Shown here: piece after piece, positions 51,402 to 62,992 of the stretch | How the letters are laid out: every line of letters begins with the position of its first letter | Position numbering within the stretch: position 1 is the stretch's first letter | Position numbers and translations under genes: made by a program | Notes under the pieces: generated by a model | The model's input: only the letters and a program-made list of their open reading frames with translations | Told to the model about the DNA's origin: nothing | Databases searched by the model: none | From: Enterobacteriaceae bacterium 89 | GTDB taxonomy: Bacteria > Pseudomonadota > Gammaproteobacteria > Enterobacterales > Enterobacteriaceae | Direction: 5' to 3' | Length of the DNA: 64,000 nucleotides | Assembly: GCA_014156375.1 (NCBI GenBank) | Contig: RQJH01000002.1 | Coordinates: forward strand, 526,331-590,330

Positions 51402-52685
51402 TCAGGCAGGAGTGCTGATACGGGCCAGCTGTTCGAAATAGTCCGGGAAGGTCTTCGCCGTACATTTCGGATCAAGAATAGTTACCGGCGTGTCGGACAG
51501 CGCCACCAGCGAGAAACACATCGCCATGCGGTGATCGTTGTAAGTCCCGATTTCAGCGACTTTCAGCTTCGCAGGTGGGGTGACGCGAATATAATCTTCA
51601 CCCTCTTCTACTTCTGCACCCACTTTACGCAGCTCGGTTGCCATCGCAAACAGACGATCCGTTTCCTTCACGCGCCAGTTATAGATGTTGCGCAGCGTGG
51701 TGGTGCCTTTGGAAAACAGCGCCGCGGTAGCGATGGTCATCGCCGCATCCGGAATATGGTTCATGTCCATATCAATCGCGTTCAGCTCACCGTGGGTGCA
51801 GGAGATAAAATCGTCGCCCCAGGTTACCGTTGCGCCCATTTTCTCCAGCACGTCGGCAAAGCGAATATCGCCCTGCACGCTGTTGCGACCGATACCGGTG
51901 ACTTTCACCGTACCGCCTTTAATCGCCCCTGCCGCCAGGAAGTAAGATGCAGAAGACGCATCCCCCTCTACCAGGTAAGCGCCCGGAGACTGATAATGCT
52001 GACCGCCTTTAACCACAAAGCGCTGGTAGTTCTGGTTATCAACCTCTACGCCGAAGGTCTTCATCAGGTGCAGGGTGATATCGATGTACGGTTTGGAGAC
52101 CAAATCGCCTTTGATACTGATAACGGTGTCCTGTGCTGCCAGCGGAGCGGTCATCAGCAGTGCCGTCAGGAACTGGCTGGAGACGCTGCCGTCAACGGCC
52201 ACTTCACCGCCAACAAATCCGCCTTTCAGACGCAGCGGCGGATAGTTTTCCTGCTCCAGATATTCAATCTGTGCGCCGCCCTGACGCAGAGCATCGACCA
52301 GGTGACCAATCGGGCGCTCTTTCATGCGCGGTTCGCCGGTCAGCACGATGTCATTACTCCCGAGGCACAGTGCAGCGGCCAGCGGACGCATGGCGGTCCC
52401 GGCGTTGCCGAGGAACAGTTCCAGAGAAGATCCCGCCTGCAGCGCCCCATCGTTACCGACAACCTCACAGCGCGTGCGATCGGCAGAGAGCTGATACTGA
52501 ACGCCTAACGCGGTCAGCGCATTCAGCATGTGGCGCACGTCGTCGCTGTCCAGCAGGTTGGTCAGTACGGTGGTGCCACGGGCTAATGCTGCCAGCAATA
52601 GCGCACGGTTGGAGACACTTTTTGAACCAGGTAAATTGATGGTGCCATCCACCCGCGCGATGGGTTGTAACGTCAGGGATTCCAT
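51402..52685 (-). CDS. aroA: 5-enolpyruvylshikimate-3-phosphate synthase AroA
   Basis: Sixth step of the shikimate pathway, and the target of glyphosate. 427 residues as in E. coli. Conserved blocks: [15 protein letters not shown] (Lys22, Ser23, Arg27), [13 protein letters not shown] including the Gly96/Pro101-type region in wild-type form, and [10 protein letters not shown]. It follows serC after 68 bases that include an internal terminator-like hairpin, so expression is at least partly from the serC promoter. Confidence 0.98.
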   Translation of the reverse strand: MESLTLQPIARVDGTINLPGSKSVSNRALLLAALARGTTVLTNLLDSDDVRHMLNALTALGVQYQLSADRTRCEVVGNDGALQAGSSLELFLGNAGTAMRPLAAALCLGSNDIVLTGEPRMKERPIGHLVDALRQGGAQIEYLEQENYPPLRLKGGFVGGEVAVDGSVSSQFLTALLMTAPLAAQDTVISIKGDLVSKPYIDITLHLMKTFGVEVDNQNYQRFVVKGGQHYQSPGAYLVEGDASSASYFLAAGAIKGGTVKVTGIGRNSVQGDIRFADVLEKMGATVTWGDDFISCTHGELNAIDMDMNHIPDAAMTIATAALFSKGTTTLRNIYNWRVKETDRLFAMATELRKVGAEVEEGEDYIRVTPPAKLKVAEIGTYNDHRMAMCFSLVALSDTPVTILDPKCTAKTFPDYFEQLARISTPA

Positions 52686-52711
52686 GAAACTTAACTCTCA
52701 GCAAACAGAAA

Positions 52712-52738
52712 TAAAAACCCCGCAGTCAGGCTGCGGGG
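52712..52738 (-). terminator. Internal terminator between serC and aroA
   Basis: Arms CCCCGCAG (52718-52725) and CTGCGGGG (52731-52738) with a 5-base loop, followed by TTTTTAT on the minus strand. Located between serC and aroA in the mixed-function serC-aroA operon; it should lower aroA relative to serC. Confidence 0.9.
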
Positions 52739-52753
52739 ATGAAAATCAAAGCA

Positions 52754-53842
52754 TTAACCGTGGCGACGTTCGAACTCTTTCATGAAGTCCGTCAGCACCT
52801 GAACGCCAGCCAGCGGCATAGCGTTATAAATAGAAGCACGCATACCGCCCACCACGCGGTGGCCTTTCAGGGCATGCAGCCCGGCGGCGAAGGACTCTTC
52901 CAGGAACAGTTTATCCAGAGAGCTGTCGGCCAGCTGGAACGGCACGTTCATGCGCGAACGGTTCGCTGACGCCACGTCGTTACGGTAGAAATCGCTGTTG
53001 TCGATGGTGCCATACAGCAGTTCAGCTTTCTGCAGATTGATCTTATCCATCGCAGCCACACCGCCCTGCTCTTTCAGCCACTTAAATACCAGACCGGCGA
53101 GATACCAGGCGAAGGTTGGCGGGGTGTTGAACATGGAGTCGTTATCGTTCAGCACGGTGTAATCCAGCACAGACGGGCAGGCTTTGTGGGCTTTGCCCAG
53201 CAGATCTTCACGGACGATAACCAGCGTCAGCCCGGCCGGGCCGATGTTCTTCTGCGCGCCTGCGTAGATCACGCCGAAACGGCTGACATCAATCGGGCTG
53301 GAGAGAATGGTCGAGGAGTAATCTGCCGCGACAATCACGTCTTTGCCGAAGTTTGGCATTTCATCAATGGCGATGCCGTCGATGGTTTCGTTCGGGCAGT
53401 AATGCAGATAAGCAGCGTTATCAGAAAGCTGCCAGTCGCGCATCGGTTTGACGGCGCGCAGGCCGTCCACGCTGATTTTGGCGTCGATAACGTTCGGGGT
53501 GCAGTATTTTACGGCTTCTTTTACCGCACTGGCTGCCCAGTAGCCCGCGTCCACATAGTCGGCGGTGGTTTTATCACCCAGCAGGTTCAGCGGAACGCCA
53601 GCGAACTGACCGCGACCGCCGCCATGGCAAAACAGTACTTTATAGTTGGAAGGGATATTCATCAGGTCGCGGAGATCTTTTTCCGCTTCTTCCGCCACGG
53701 CAATAAACTCTTTACCCCGGTGACTGACTTCCATGACTGAAGTCCCTAAACCATTCCAGTCACGCAGCTCCTGCTGAGCCAGTTTAAGAACATCCGCCGG
53801 AAGCATTGCCGGACCAGAACTAAAATTGAAGACCTGAGTCAT
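52754..53842 (-). CDS. serC: Phosphoserine aminotransferase SerC
   Basis: PLP enzyme used in both serine and pyridoxine synthesis. 362 residues as in E. coli. The PLP lysine is Lys198 in [16 protein letters not shown]; the HRGKEF and [10 protein letters not shown] stretches near the N-terminus are typical. It starts the serC-aroA operon. The 285 bases upstream, to ycaO, hold its promoter; the K-12 gene ycaP is not there. Confidence 0.98.
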   Translation of the reverse strand: MTQVFNFSSGPAMLPADVLKLAQQELRDWNGLGTSVMEVSHRGKEFIAVAEEAEKDLRDLMNIPSNYKVLFCHGGGRGQFAGVPLNLLGDKTTADYVDAGYWAASAVKEAVKYCTPNVIDAKISVDGLRAVKPMRDWQLSDNAAYLHYCPNETIDGIAIDEMPNFGKDVIVAADYSSTILSSPIDVSRFGVIYAGAQKNIGPAGLTLVIVREDLLGKAHKACPSVLDYTVLNDNDSMFNTPPTFAWYLAGLVFKWLKEQGGVAAMDKINLQKAELLYGTIDNSDFYRNDVASANRSRMNVPFQLADSSLDKLFLEESFAAGLHALKGHRVVGGMRASIYNAMPLAGVQVLTDFMKEFERRHG

Positions 53843-54127
53843 TTCCCCTCACCACGCTGTACAAGTTATGTGCCCGCAGGCATAAGATATTCCTGTGGCT
53901 ATCGGTTTTACCATTCAGTGACACAGCCCGCAATGGCTAATCCTCACCGGCGGAAAAATGTGCTCAAACTCACACAACAGAATCTGCCACCTTGACGAAG
54001 AAATGCCGACTTTTTGACGGTCAGCGAAGCGGTAGTTTTTTATTTTCATCCCCCGCCCGCCGACGATAGCGCCTGACACGCAAAACCCGTATCATTGCGC
54101 GCTTTCCGTACGACAAAAGTGAACACC

Positions 54128-55894
54128 ATGACTCAAACCTTTATTCCCGGCAAAGACGCCGCCCTGGAAGACTCCATCGCCCGCTTCCAGCAAAAACTGT
54201 CAGATCTCGGCTTCCAGATTGAAGAAGCGTCCTGGCTGAACCCGGTGCCAAACGTCTGGTCAGTGCATATCCGCGACAAAGAGTGCGCGCTGTGCTTTAC
54301 CAACGGTAAAGGTGCCACCAAAAAAGCCGCGCTGGCCTCCGCGCTCGGTGAATATTTTGAGCGTCTGTCCACCAACTACTTCTTCGCAGATTTCTGGCTG
54401 GGCGAAACCATCGCTAACGGCCCATTCGTGCACTATCCGAACGAGAAATGGTTCCCGATGCCGGAAAACGACGATGTACCGGAAGGTCTGCTCGACGCAC
54501 GCCTGCGCGCTTTCTACGATCCTGACGATCAGCTGACCGCCAGCGGCCTGGTGGATCTGCAATCCGGGAATGACGATCGCGGCGTGTGCGGCCTGCCGTT
54601 TACCCGCCAGTCCGATGGGGAAACTGTCTATATTCCGATGAACATCGTCGGCAACCTGTATGTCTCCAACGGCATGTCAGCGGGCAACACGCCTAACGAA
54701 GCGCGCGTTCAGGGTCTGTCTGAAGTTTTCGAACGTCACATCAAAAACCGTATTATTGCTGAAAGCATCAGCCTGCCGGAAATCCCGGCTGAGGTGATGG
54801 CTCGCTACCCTGGGGTGGTGGAATCCATCGCTAAACTGGAAGCAGAAGGTTTCCCAATCTTTGCCTACGACGGTTCCCTCGGTGGCAAATATCCGGTTAT
54901 CTGCGTCGTGCTGTTCAACCCGGCCAACGGTACCTGTTTCGCTTCCTTCGGCGCCCACCCGGATTTCGGCGTGGCGCTGGAGCGTACCGTCACTGAGCTT
55001 CTGCAGGGTCGCGGCCTGAAAGATCTGGATGTGTTCACCCCACCAACCTTCGATGATGAAGAAGTCGCCGAGCACGCTAACCTGGAAACTCACTTTATCG
55101 ATTCCAGCGGTTCCATCTCCTGGGATATGTTCAAACAGGATGCCGACTATCCGTTTGCAGACTGGAATTTCTCCGGCACCACCGAAGAAGAATTTGCCAC
55201 CCTGATGGCTATTTTCCAGGCTGAAGATAAAGAAGTTTATATCGCCGATTACGAGCACCTGAGCGTCTACGCCTGCCGCATTATTGTTCCGGGCATGTCC
55301 GATATTTATCCGGCGGAAGATCTGTGGCTGGCAAATAACAACATGGGCAGTCATCTGCGTGAAACCATCCTTTCCCTGCCAAACAGCGAGTGGGATAAAG
55401 AAGACTATCTGGCGCTGATCGAGCAAATGGACGACGAAGGGCTGGACGACTTCACCCGCGTGCGCGAGCTGCTGGGTATGGCAACCGGTAAAGATAACGG
55501 CTGGTACACCCTGCGCATTGGCGAGCTGAAAGCAATGCTGGCGCTGGCTGGCGGCGACCTGGAGCAGGCTCTGATCTGGACCGAGTGGACAATGGAGTTC
55601 AACGCTTCCGTGTTTAGCGCTGAGCGTGCGAACTACTACCGCTGCCTGCAAACTCTGCTGCTGCTGTCTCAGGAAGAAGAACGTCAGCCGTTGCAGTATC
55701 TCAACGCCTTTGTCCGCATGTACGGTGCTGATGCTGTTGAAGCAGCAAGTGCCGCGCTGAGCGGTGAAGCTGCGTTCTATGGTCTGCAGCCAGTGGACAG
55801 CGATCTGGTCGCCTTCCCGGCTCACCAGGGTCTGCTGAAAGCCTATGAGAAGCTGCAGCGCGCAAAAGCTAGCTTCTGGGCAGACCAGCCATAA
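54128..55894 (+). CDS. ycaO: Ribosomal protein S12 methylthiotransferase accessory factor YcaO
   Basis: Founding YcaO-domain protein; it strengthens RimO-dependent beta-methylthiolation of S12 Asp88 and binds ATP in the manner of azoline-forming YcaO cyclodehydratases. The start at 54128 (MTQTFIPGKDAALEDSIARF) gives 588 residues (E. coli 586); the frame extends 11 codons upstream without conservation. Core motifs GKGATKKAALASALGEYFERLS and NEARVQGLSEVFERH carry the ATP/metal Glu. The C-terminal half is TPR-like. No peptide substrate or dehydrogenase gene lies beside it, which argues against a RiPP pathway. Confidence 0.96.
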   Translation: MTQTFIPGKDAALEDSIARFQQKLSDLGFQIEEASWLNPVPNVWSVHIRDKECALCFTNGKGATKKAALASALGEYFERLSTNYFFADFWLGETIANGPFVHYPNEKWFPMPENDDVPEGLLDARLRAFYDPDDQLTASGLVDLQSGNDDRGVCGLPFTRQSDGETVYIPMNIVGNLYVSNGMSAGNTPNEARVQGLSEVFERHIKNRIIAESISLPEIPAEVMARYPGVVESIAKLEAEGFPIFAYDGSLGGKYPVICVVLFNPANGTCFASFGAHPDFGVALERTVTELLQGRGLKDLDVFTPPTFDDEEVAEHANLETHFIDSSGSISWDMFKQDADYPFADWNFSGTTEEEFATLMAIFQAEDKEVYIADYEHLSVYACRIIVPGMSDIYPAEDLWLANNNMGSHLRETILSLPNSEWDKEDYLALIEQMDDEGLDDFTRVRELLGMATGKDNGWYTLRIGELKAMLALAGGDLEQALIWTEWTMEFNASVFSAERANYYRCLQTLLLLSQEEERQPLQYLNAFVRMYGADAVEAASAALSGEAAFYGLQPVDSDLVAFPAHQGLLKAYEKLQRAKASFWADQP

Positions 55895-55939
55895 ATCCAC
55901 AATAAATTTATGGCGAAATAATTCGTCTGCGTTATATTA

Positions 55940-55968
55940 CGGGGCCACCAGGATGGCCCCGTTTTTAT
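55940..55968 (+). terminator. Terminator of ycaO
   Basis: Arms CGGGGCCA (55940-55947) and TGGCCCCG (55954-55961), followed by TTTTTATTT. Confidence 0.93.
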
Positions 55969-55970
55969 TT

Positions 55971-56292
55971 CTAATGGATTAAACGTCGAGTTGTAATATT
56001 TAAGTTAACTCAAAGTAAATACTATTATTAGTAGCTTACCAATATTGTTAATTAATGTGAATATTACTCCGTTTTAATTAACTGTCTAAAAGGTATTCCT
56101 GGAAAAAACTCAACTCAATTTGTAATTTTTAAAATTTATTTTTATTTTGATAATCAAAAAGTTACGCCGTAATCGTTGAAAAACCACGCGTTTTACGGGC
56201 CTATAAGCCAGGCGAGATATGATCTATATCAATTTCTCTTCTATAATGCTTTGTTAGTATCTCGTCGCCGACTTAATAAAGAGAGAGTTAGT
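55971..56292 (+). promoter_or_regulatory. AT-rich anaerobic control region of focA-pflB (ArcA and FNR boxes)
   Basis: No gene is seen in these 320 bases. They contain GTTAATTAATGTGA (56047-56060), an ArcA-like box, with TTAATTAAC (56074-56082) in inverted orientation, and an FNR box ATGATCTATATCAA (56219-56232; consensus TTGAT-N4-ATCAA with one mismatch). TAGTAT at 56255-56260 would put the FNR box near -41.5; the better-looking TATAAT at 56242-56247 would not. The proximal part closely resembles the E. coli pfl promoter P6. FNR and ArcA induction under anaerobiosis is likely. Confidence 0.75.
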
Positions 56293-57150
56293 GTGAAAGC
56301 TGACAACCCTTTTGATCTTTTACTCCCAGCTGAAATGGCCAAAGTTGCCGAAGAAGCGGGTGTCTATAAAGCAACGAAACAACCGCTTAAAACCTTCTTC
56401 CTGGCGATTACTGCGGGTGTCTTCATCTCCATTGCCTTCGTCTTCTATATCACGTCCACGACTGGCACTGCGGATATGCCGTTTGGTATTGCCAAACTGA
56501 TTGGCGGCATCTGCTTCTCCCTGGGTTTAATCCTTTGCGTGATCTGCGGTGCGGATCTGTTTACCTCAACGGTGCTGATTGTGGTGGCGAAAGCCAGCGG
56601 CAAAATCACCTGGGGTCAACTGGCGAAGAACTGGTTAAACGTCTATGTTGGTAACCTGATTGGTTGTCTGCTCTTTGTTCTGTTGATGTGGCTGTCAGGC
56701 GAATATATGACTGCCAACGGCGGTTGGGGCCTTAACGTCCTGCAAACTGCCGACCACAAAATGCATCATACTTTTATTGAGGCCGTGTGCCTCGGTATTC
56801 TGGCAAACCTGATGGTGTGTCTGGCCGTGTGGATGAGCTACTCTGGCCGTAGCCTGATGGATAAAGCGATGATTATGGTGCTGCCGGTGGCCATGTTCGT
56901 TGCCAGCGGTTTTGAGCACAGTATCGCAAACATGTTTATGATCCCGATGGGTATCGTAGTGCGTAACTTTGCCAGCCCGGAATTCTGGACCGCTATCGGT
57001 TCCACTCCGGACCATTTCTCTCACTTGACTGTCATGAACTTCATCACTGATAACCTGATTCCGGTGACAATCGGCAACATTATCGGCGGTGGTCTGTTAG
57101 TCGGGTTGACGTACTGGGTCATTTACCTGCGTGGCAACGACCAGCACTAA
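56293..57150 (+). CDS. focA: Formate channel FocA
   Basis: Pentameric FNT-family channel that moves formate out of and into the cell during fermentation. I use the GTG start at 56293 (M)KADNPFDLLLPAEM, which is six bases after GAGAGAG and gives 285 residues as in E. coli; the frame remains open upstream to 56176 but that part covers the promoter. Six membrane helices; ICGADLFTSTVL and the gating His in ANLMVC to AMF region fit the FNT fold. Cotranscribed with pflB 50 bases downstream. Confidence 0.97.
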   Translation: MKADNPFDLLLPAEMAKVAEEAGVYKATKQPLKTFFLAITAGVFISIAFVFYITSTTGTADMPFGIAKLIGGICFSLGLILCVICGADLFTSTVLIVVAKASGKITWGQLAKNWLNVYVGNLIGCLLFVLLMWLSGEYMTANGGWGLNVLQTADHKMHHTFIEAVCLGILANLMVCLAVWMSYSGRSLMDKAMIMVLPVAMFVASGFEHSIANMFMIPMGIVVRNFASPEFWTAIGSTPDHFSHLTVMNFITDNLIPVTIGNIIGGGLLVGLTYWVIYLRGNDQH

Positions 57151-57200
57151 GGGTTGTTTCAGGCAGTAAATAAAAAATCCACTTAAAAGGTAGGTGTTAC

Positions 57201-59483
<2,283 letters not shown>

Positions 59484-59525
59484 TGGGTTTTTGACTGAAA
59501 AAACGTTGTAAAAAGCGTACAATAA

Positions 59526-59551
59526 AGGCTCCACGCAAGTGGGGCCTTTTT
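59526..59551 (+). terminator. Terminator between pflB and pflA
   Basis: Arms AGGCTCCA and TGGGGCCT (one T-G pair) with loop CGCAAG, then TTTTT. It should limit read-through, so pflA probably has its own promoter in 59552-59680. Confidence 0.85.
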
Positions 59552-59689
59552 AACAACCTCTTCTCCGCCCCAGCCTGCTTTGCCAGCCATCTATACTATG
59601 GATATCTGTCAAAACAGACTTAACACAGCCGGCTTGAGCTGTGCATCTACACTGGCCCCGGATGGGCCGCATCTGGAGAAAACACCGCA

Positions 59690-60430
59690 ATGTCTGCAAT
59701 TGGTCGCATCCACTCCTTTGAATCCTGTGGCACCGTCGATGGCCCGGGGATCCGTTTTATCACCTTCTTCCAGGGCTGCCTGATGCGCTGCCTGTACTGC
59801 CATAACCGTGATACCTGGGACACCCACGGCGGCAAGGAAATTACCGTCGAAGAGCTGATGAAAGAAGTGGTGACCTATCGCCACTTTATGAATGCTTCCG
59901 GCGGCGGCGTAACCGCTTCGGGCGGTGAAGCTATTCTTCAGGCGGAATTCGTACGCGACTGGTTCCGCGCCTGCCGTAAAGAAGGGATCCACACCTGTCT
60001 CGACACTAACGGCTTCGTGCGTCGTTACGATCCGGTGATTGATGAACTGCTGGAAGTGACCGACCTGGTGATGCTCGACCTCAAGCAGATGAACGATGAA
60101 ATCCACCAGAATCTGGTCGGCGTGTCGAACCATCGTACGATGGAGTTTGCGAAGTACATTGCCGCAAAAGGGATTAAAACCTGGATCCGCTACGTGGTCG
60201 TTCCTGGCTGGTCGGACGATGACGACTCCGCACATCGTTTGGGTGAGTTCACCCGTGATATGGGCAACGTGGAAAAAATCGAGCTGCTGCCGTATCACGA
60301 ACTCGGCAAGCACAAATGGGTAGCGATGGGCGAAGAGTACAAGCTCGACGGCGTTCATCCACCGAAGAAAGAAACCATGGAACGCGTCAAGGGGATCCTT
60401 GAGCAGTATGGTCACAAAGTGATGTACTGA
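59690..60430 (+). CDS. pflA: Pyruvate formate-lyase activating enzyme PflA
   Basis: Radical-SAM enzyme that abstracts hydrogen from the PflB glycine. 246 residues as in E. coli. The 4Fe-4S motif CxxxCxxC is Cys30, Cys34 and Cys37 in [12 protein letters not shown], followed by the SAM-binding [14 protein letters not shown] and DTNGFV stretches. It forms one functional unit with PflB and FocA. Confidence 0.98.
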   Translation: MSAIGRIHSFESCGTVDGPGIRFITFFQGCLMRCLYCHNRDTWDTHGGKEITVEELMKEVVTYRHFMNASGGGVTASGGEAILQAEFVRDWFRACRKEGIHTCLDTNGFVRRYDPVIDELLEVTDLVMLDLKQMNDEIHQNLVGVSNHRTMEFAKYIAAKGIKTWIRYVVVPGWSDDDDSAHRLGEFTRDMGNVEKIELLPYHELGKHKWVAMGEEYKLDGVHPPKKETMERVKGILEQYGHKVMY

Positions 60431-60437
60431 GTGTTTT

Positions 60438-60461
60438 CCTGGCAGGCACTCGCCTGCCAGG
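60438..60461. terminator. Hairpin between convergent pflA and ycaK
   Basis: Arms CCTGGCAGG and CCTGCCAGG with a 6-base loop. Neither side has a strong T run, so it is a modest terminator candidate for both genes. Confidence 0.65.
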
Positions 60462-60468
60462 ACTGCTA

Positions 60469-61068
60469 TTATTTTAAAGCTTTAACCATCTCGCTCGCCT
60501 GAGCAAAAAGCTGCTGATAGTGATCGGCACTGTCGTTAATATCTGCTTCCACGCCGATCGTGTTGTACAGGAAAGTCGTGCTGACGTCTTCGATCCCCAG
60601 ATATCCCATTGAGCTTTTCAGATAGTCACTCATGTTTTTCTGCCAGCCGTACTGAATAAATTTATCCTCAGAACCGCCCACCAACGCCACCATTCGCACT
60701 TTCTTAAACGGCAGCGTGGAACCTTCGCCATAGGCCAGACCGTAGTTCCAGACGCGATCCAGATAACCTTTCAGCATCGCCGGGAAGCTGTACCACCACA
60801 CGGGAAACACAATCATCGCCGTATCGTGCCCGTCCATCTGCGCAAAGTATTCATGCACCTCAGGTGAGTAGCGCTTTTGCGGGTTTTGCCAGTCCGGTTC
60901 GTCCATTTGCTGCAGCACCGGGTTAAAGCCGCGACGATATAAATCCAGCTCCGTTACGCCAATCCCCTGCTCTGCTGACTCGCTGCGAATCGTCTTCGCT
61001 ATCTGCGCAGTGAGCGAATTCTCGCGCGGGTGCGCCCACACCAGATAGATATTTTCAGTTTTCATCAT
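60469..61068 (-). CDS. ycaK: NAD(P)H-dependent oxidoreductase YcaK (flavodoxin-2 family)
   Basis: Cytoplasmic FMN/FAD-type quinone or nitro reductase-like protein of 199 residues, similar in length and motifs to E. coli YcaK and to MdaB/KefF relatives. N-terminal YLVWAHPRENSLTAQIA (phosphate loop), FPVWWYSFPAMLKGYLDRVW (flavin-binding) and GLAYGEG are conserved. Its two possible ATGs (61068, 61065) follow GGAG. It is divergent from a LysR regulator, the typical layout for a regulated detoxification reductase. Substrate unknown. Confidence 0.88.
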   Translation of the reverse strand: MMKTENIYLVWAHPRENSLTAQIAKTIRSESAEQGIGVTELDLYRRGFNPVLQQMDEPDWQNPQKRYSPEVHEYFAQMDGHDTAMIVFPVWWYSFPAMLKGYLDRVWNYGLAYGEGSTLPFKKVRMVALVGGSEDKFIQYGWQKNMSDYLKSSMGYLGIEDVSTTFLYNTIGVEADINDSADHYQQLFAQASEMVKALK

Positions 61069-61111
61069 CGTGTCTCCTTGGTTTCACTGGATAACACTGT
61101 ACGACGATGAA

Positions 61112-61133
61112 ATAATCCCGTTAAATGGATTAT
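61112..61133. promoter_or_regulatory. Inverted repeat, candidate LysR operator
   Basis: ATAATCC-N8-GGATTAT in the 95-base gap between the divergent ycaK and ycaN. A perfect dyad with 7-base arms in this position is typical for LysR-type autoregulated operators. Function is inferred. Confidence 0.6.
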
Positions 61134-61163
61134 CTGTGATGTGTTAATGAGGAGAATTCACTA

Positions 61164-62048
61164 ATGCGGACCAACATCGCGGACTTCGCCAGCTTTCTCG
61201 CCGTCGCCCGCCATCAAAGTTTTCGCGCCGCCGCCGACGAGCTGGGCCTCTCTTCTTCAGCCGTCAGCCATGCCATCAAGCAGTTGGAACAGCGGCTTAA
61301 AATTCGCTTATTCAACCGCACCACCCGAAGCGTCTCTCTGACGGAAGCCGGACGCAGCCTGTTCGAACGCCTGCAACCCGCCTTTAAAGAATTCCAGACC
61401 ATGCTGGATGAGGTGAATAACTTCCGCGACACACCCTCAGGCACTCTGTGTATTAACGCCGCGAGGATCGCCACACGCCATTTTCTGATGCCGCTATTGG
61501 CCGATTTCAGCCGCCTGTATCCCGATATCCGCGTCGAAGTGACCGCCAGCGATCTGCTGGTCGATATTGTCCAGCAGGGCTATGACGCAGGCATCCGGCT
61601 CAGCGCCATTGTCGAAAAAGATATGATTGCCACGCCGATTGGCCCGCCTCTTCGCCCAAGAGTGGTCGCCACGCCGGAGCATTTTTCCCGCTATGGCATT
61701 CCCGCTCATCCTGAAGCACTGGTGGATCATCCCTGCGTGGTTTTCCGCTATCCCAGCGGCCGCCCTTATCTGTGGGAATTTAGTCACGACAACCAGCCGC
61801 TGAGTGTTGCCGTCAGGGGAAACATCGTAGTGGATGATTTGGATGCGGAACTTGATGCCGTCTTACACGGCGCAGGGGCTGGTCTATTGCTGCATGAGCA
61901 GGTTGCGGATTATCTGCAACAGGGCAGACTTGTCTCGGTGCTGGAAGAATGGCTGCCGGAACGGGCGGGGTTCCAGCTGTATTACCCCAACCGTGAGTAC
62001 ATGAGCTGCGGATTACGCACCTTCCTGGATTACATTCGATCCCAGTGA
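61164..62048 (+). CDS. ycaN: LysR-family transcriptional regulator YcaN
   Basis: LysR-type regulator of 294 residues. N-terminal winged HTH (ADFASFLAVARHQSFRAAADELGLSSSAVSHAIKQLEQRLKIRLF at about 5-49, with the family's FRAAADELGLS turn), then the periplasmic-binding-like effector domain with ARHFLMPLLADFSRLYPDIRVEV. It is divergent from ycaK and the shared gap holds a candidate operator, so ycaK is its likely target. The assignment to ycaN rests on synteny. Its end overlaps the convergent LysR gene by 19 bases. Confidence 0.85.
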   Translation: MRTNIADFASFLAVARHQSFRAAADELGLSSSAVSHAIKQLEQRLKIRLFNRTTRSVSLTEAGRSLFERLQPAFKEFQTMLDEVNNFRDTPSGTLCINAARIATRHFLMPLLADFSRLYPDIRVEVTASDLLVDIVQQGYDAGIRLSAIVEKDMIATPIGPPLRPRVVATPEHFSRYGIPAHPEALVDHPCVVFRYPSGRPYLWEFSHDNQPLSVAVRGNIVVDDLDAELDAVLHGAGAGLLLHEQVADYLQQGRLVSVLEEWLPERAGFQLYYPNREYMSCGLRTFLDYIRSQ

Positions 62049-62908
62049 TTGATGATATCCATCACCATCTCAAGCGTTACGGCGCTGACCACGCCAGGCT
62101 TCCAGAGCGCCACCAGAGGATGCGCCAGCCCACGCGCGCCCATCTCAGTTTCCACACGCTCAACCCCTTCCAGTCGCTCTGGCGCAAAATGCTCGGGTAA
62201 AAATGCCCAACCGTGGCCCTTCTGTAACAGCTGCTCCAGAAGGGCCATTTCATTCACCTGAATGAGGCGGTCGGCAATTCGTAATCTGCCCGCCAGCGAA
62301 GGCGAAAGATCGCGGAAAGGCATCAGCTGAGGCTGCGAGGCCAGATGCAGCAACGGCACTGGCTGCTTGCGGAAATAACCGCTTCTGGCATACACCGCCA
62401 GTGACACGCTGCCCACCGCCCGCCAGTGCAGATGATCGTTCACTGAGCGGTTAAGCGCCTGAAAGAGTCCAATATCTGCCAGCCCTTCATCGAGCCAACG
62501 CTCCGCTTCTGCGCGCTCGCAGGCAATCAAATCCAGCTGGATTTGCTGCTCCTGAAGCTGCTCAGCCAGCCGCAGCAGCAAATCGCGCGGAGCGAACAGG
62601 TCATAGCAAAGCGTAAGATGCGTTTCGATTCGGTCCGGGATTTGCTTTGCAATCCGCGAAAAAGCCTCTGCTTCATGCAGAAACAACCGGGCCTGACGGT
62701 AGAGAAGCTGACCCTGCGGCGTTAGCGTTAATGGACGCGTTGAGCGGTCAAACAGCACATAGCCTAAATCGACTTCCAGATAATCCAGAAGCTCGCTTAC
62801 GGTGGTTCTGTCTTTGTGCAGCTTTTTGGCCGCCTGAGTCAACGTGCCGGTTTCGCACACGCAGGCAAAGGCTTCAATCTGGGCAAGGGTAAAACGCAGC
62901 AACTCCAT
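62030..62908 (-). CDS. LysR-family transcriptional regulator, extra gene relative to K-12
   Basis: LysR-type regulator of 292 residues, start MELLRFTLAQIEAFACVCETG with the HTH in LTQAAKKLHKDRTTVSELLDYLEVDLGYVLFDRS. The effector domain is normal but its sequence is not close to the neighbouring ycaN. I do not recognise the gene or its effector. It occupies the place where K-12 has ycaM, the amino-acid permease gene, between ycaN and ycaD. Convergent overlap of 19 bases with ycaN. A target next door could be ycaD, which is transcribed away from it on the same strand with a hairpin between. Confidence 0.85.
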   Translation of the reverse strand: MELLRFTLAQIEAFACVCETGTLTQAAKKLHKDRTTVSELLDYLEVDLGYVLFDRSTRPLTLTPQGQLLYRQARLFLHEAEAFSRIAKQIPDRIETHLTLCYDLFAPRDLLLRLAEQLQEQQIQLDLIACERAEAERWLDEGLADIGLFQALNRSVNDHLHWRAVGSVSLAVYARSGYFRKQPVPLLHLASQPQLMPFRDLSPSLAGRLRIADRLIQVNEMALLEQLLQKGHGWAFLPEHFAPERLEGVERVETEMGARGLAHPLVALWKPGVVSAVTLEMVMDIINHWDRM

Positions 62909-62963
62909 CTGGCATCCTTGTTAACAGCGAAGCCGTTACCTTACCGAAGTGTGCAGAAAGAAA

Positions 62964-62987
62964 AAAGCCTGTCGGGAGACAGGCTTT
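62964..62987 (-). terminator. Terminator of ycaD
   Basis: Arms AAAGCCTGTC and GACAGGCTTT with a 4-base loop, followed by TTTCTTTC on the minus strand, just past the ycaD stop. Confidence 0.92.
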
Positions 62988-62992
62988 CAGCA

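Noticed and set aside
54128-55894. YcaO as part of a thiazole/oxazole peptide (RiPP) cluster
   Set aside because: No precursor peptide, dehydrogenase or export gene is adjacent; the long C-terminal TPR-like half and synteny mark the housekeeping RimO-linked YcaO.
56145-56159. TTTTGAT-A-ATCAAAA palindrome as an FNR box upstream of focA
   Set aside because: FNR half-sites TTGAT and ATCAA must be four bases apart; here only one base separates them. Recorded only as an AT-rich palindrome.
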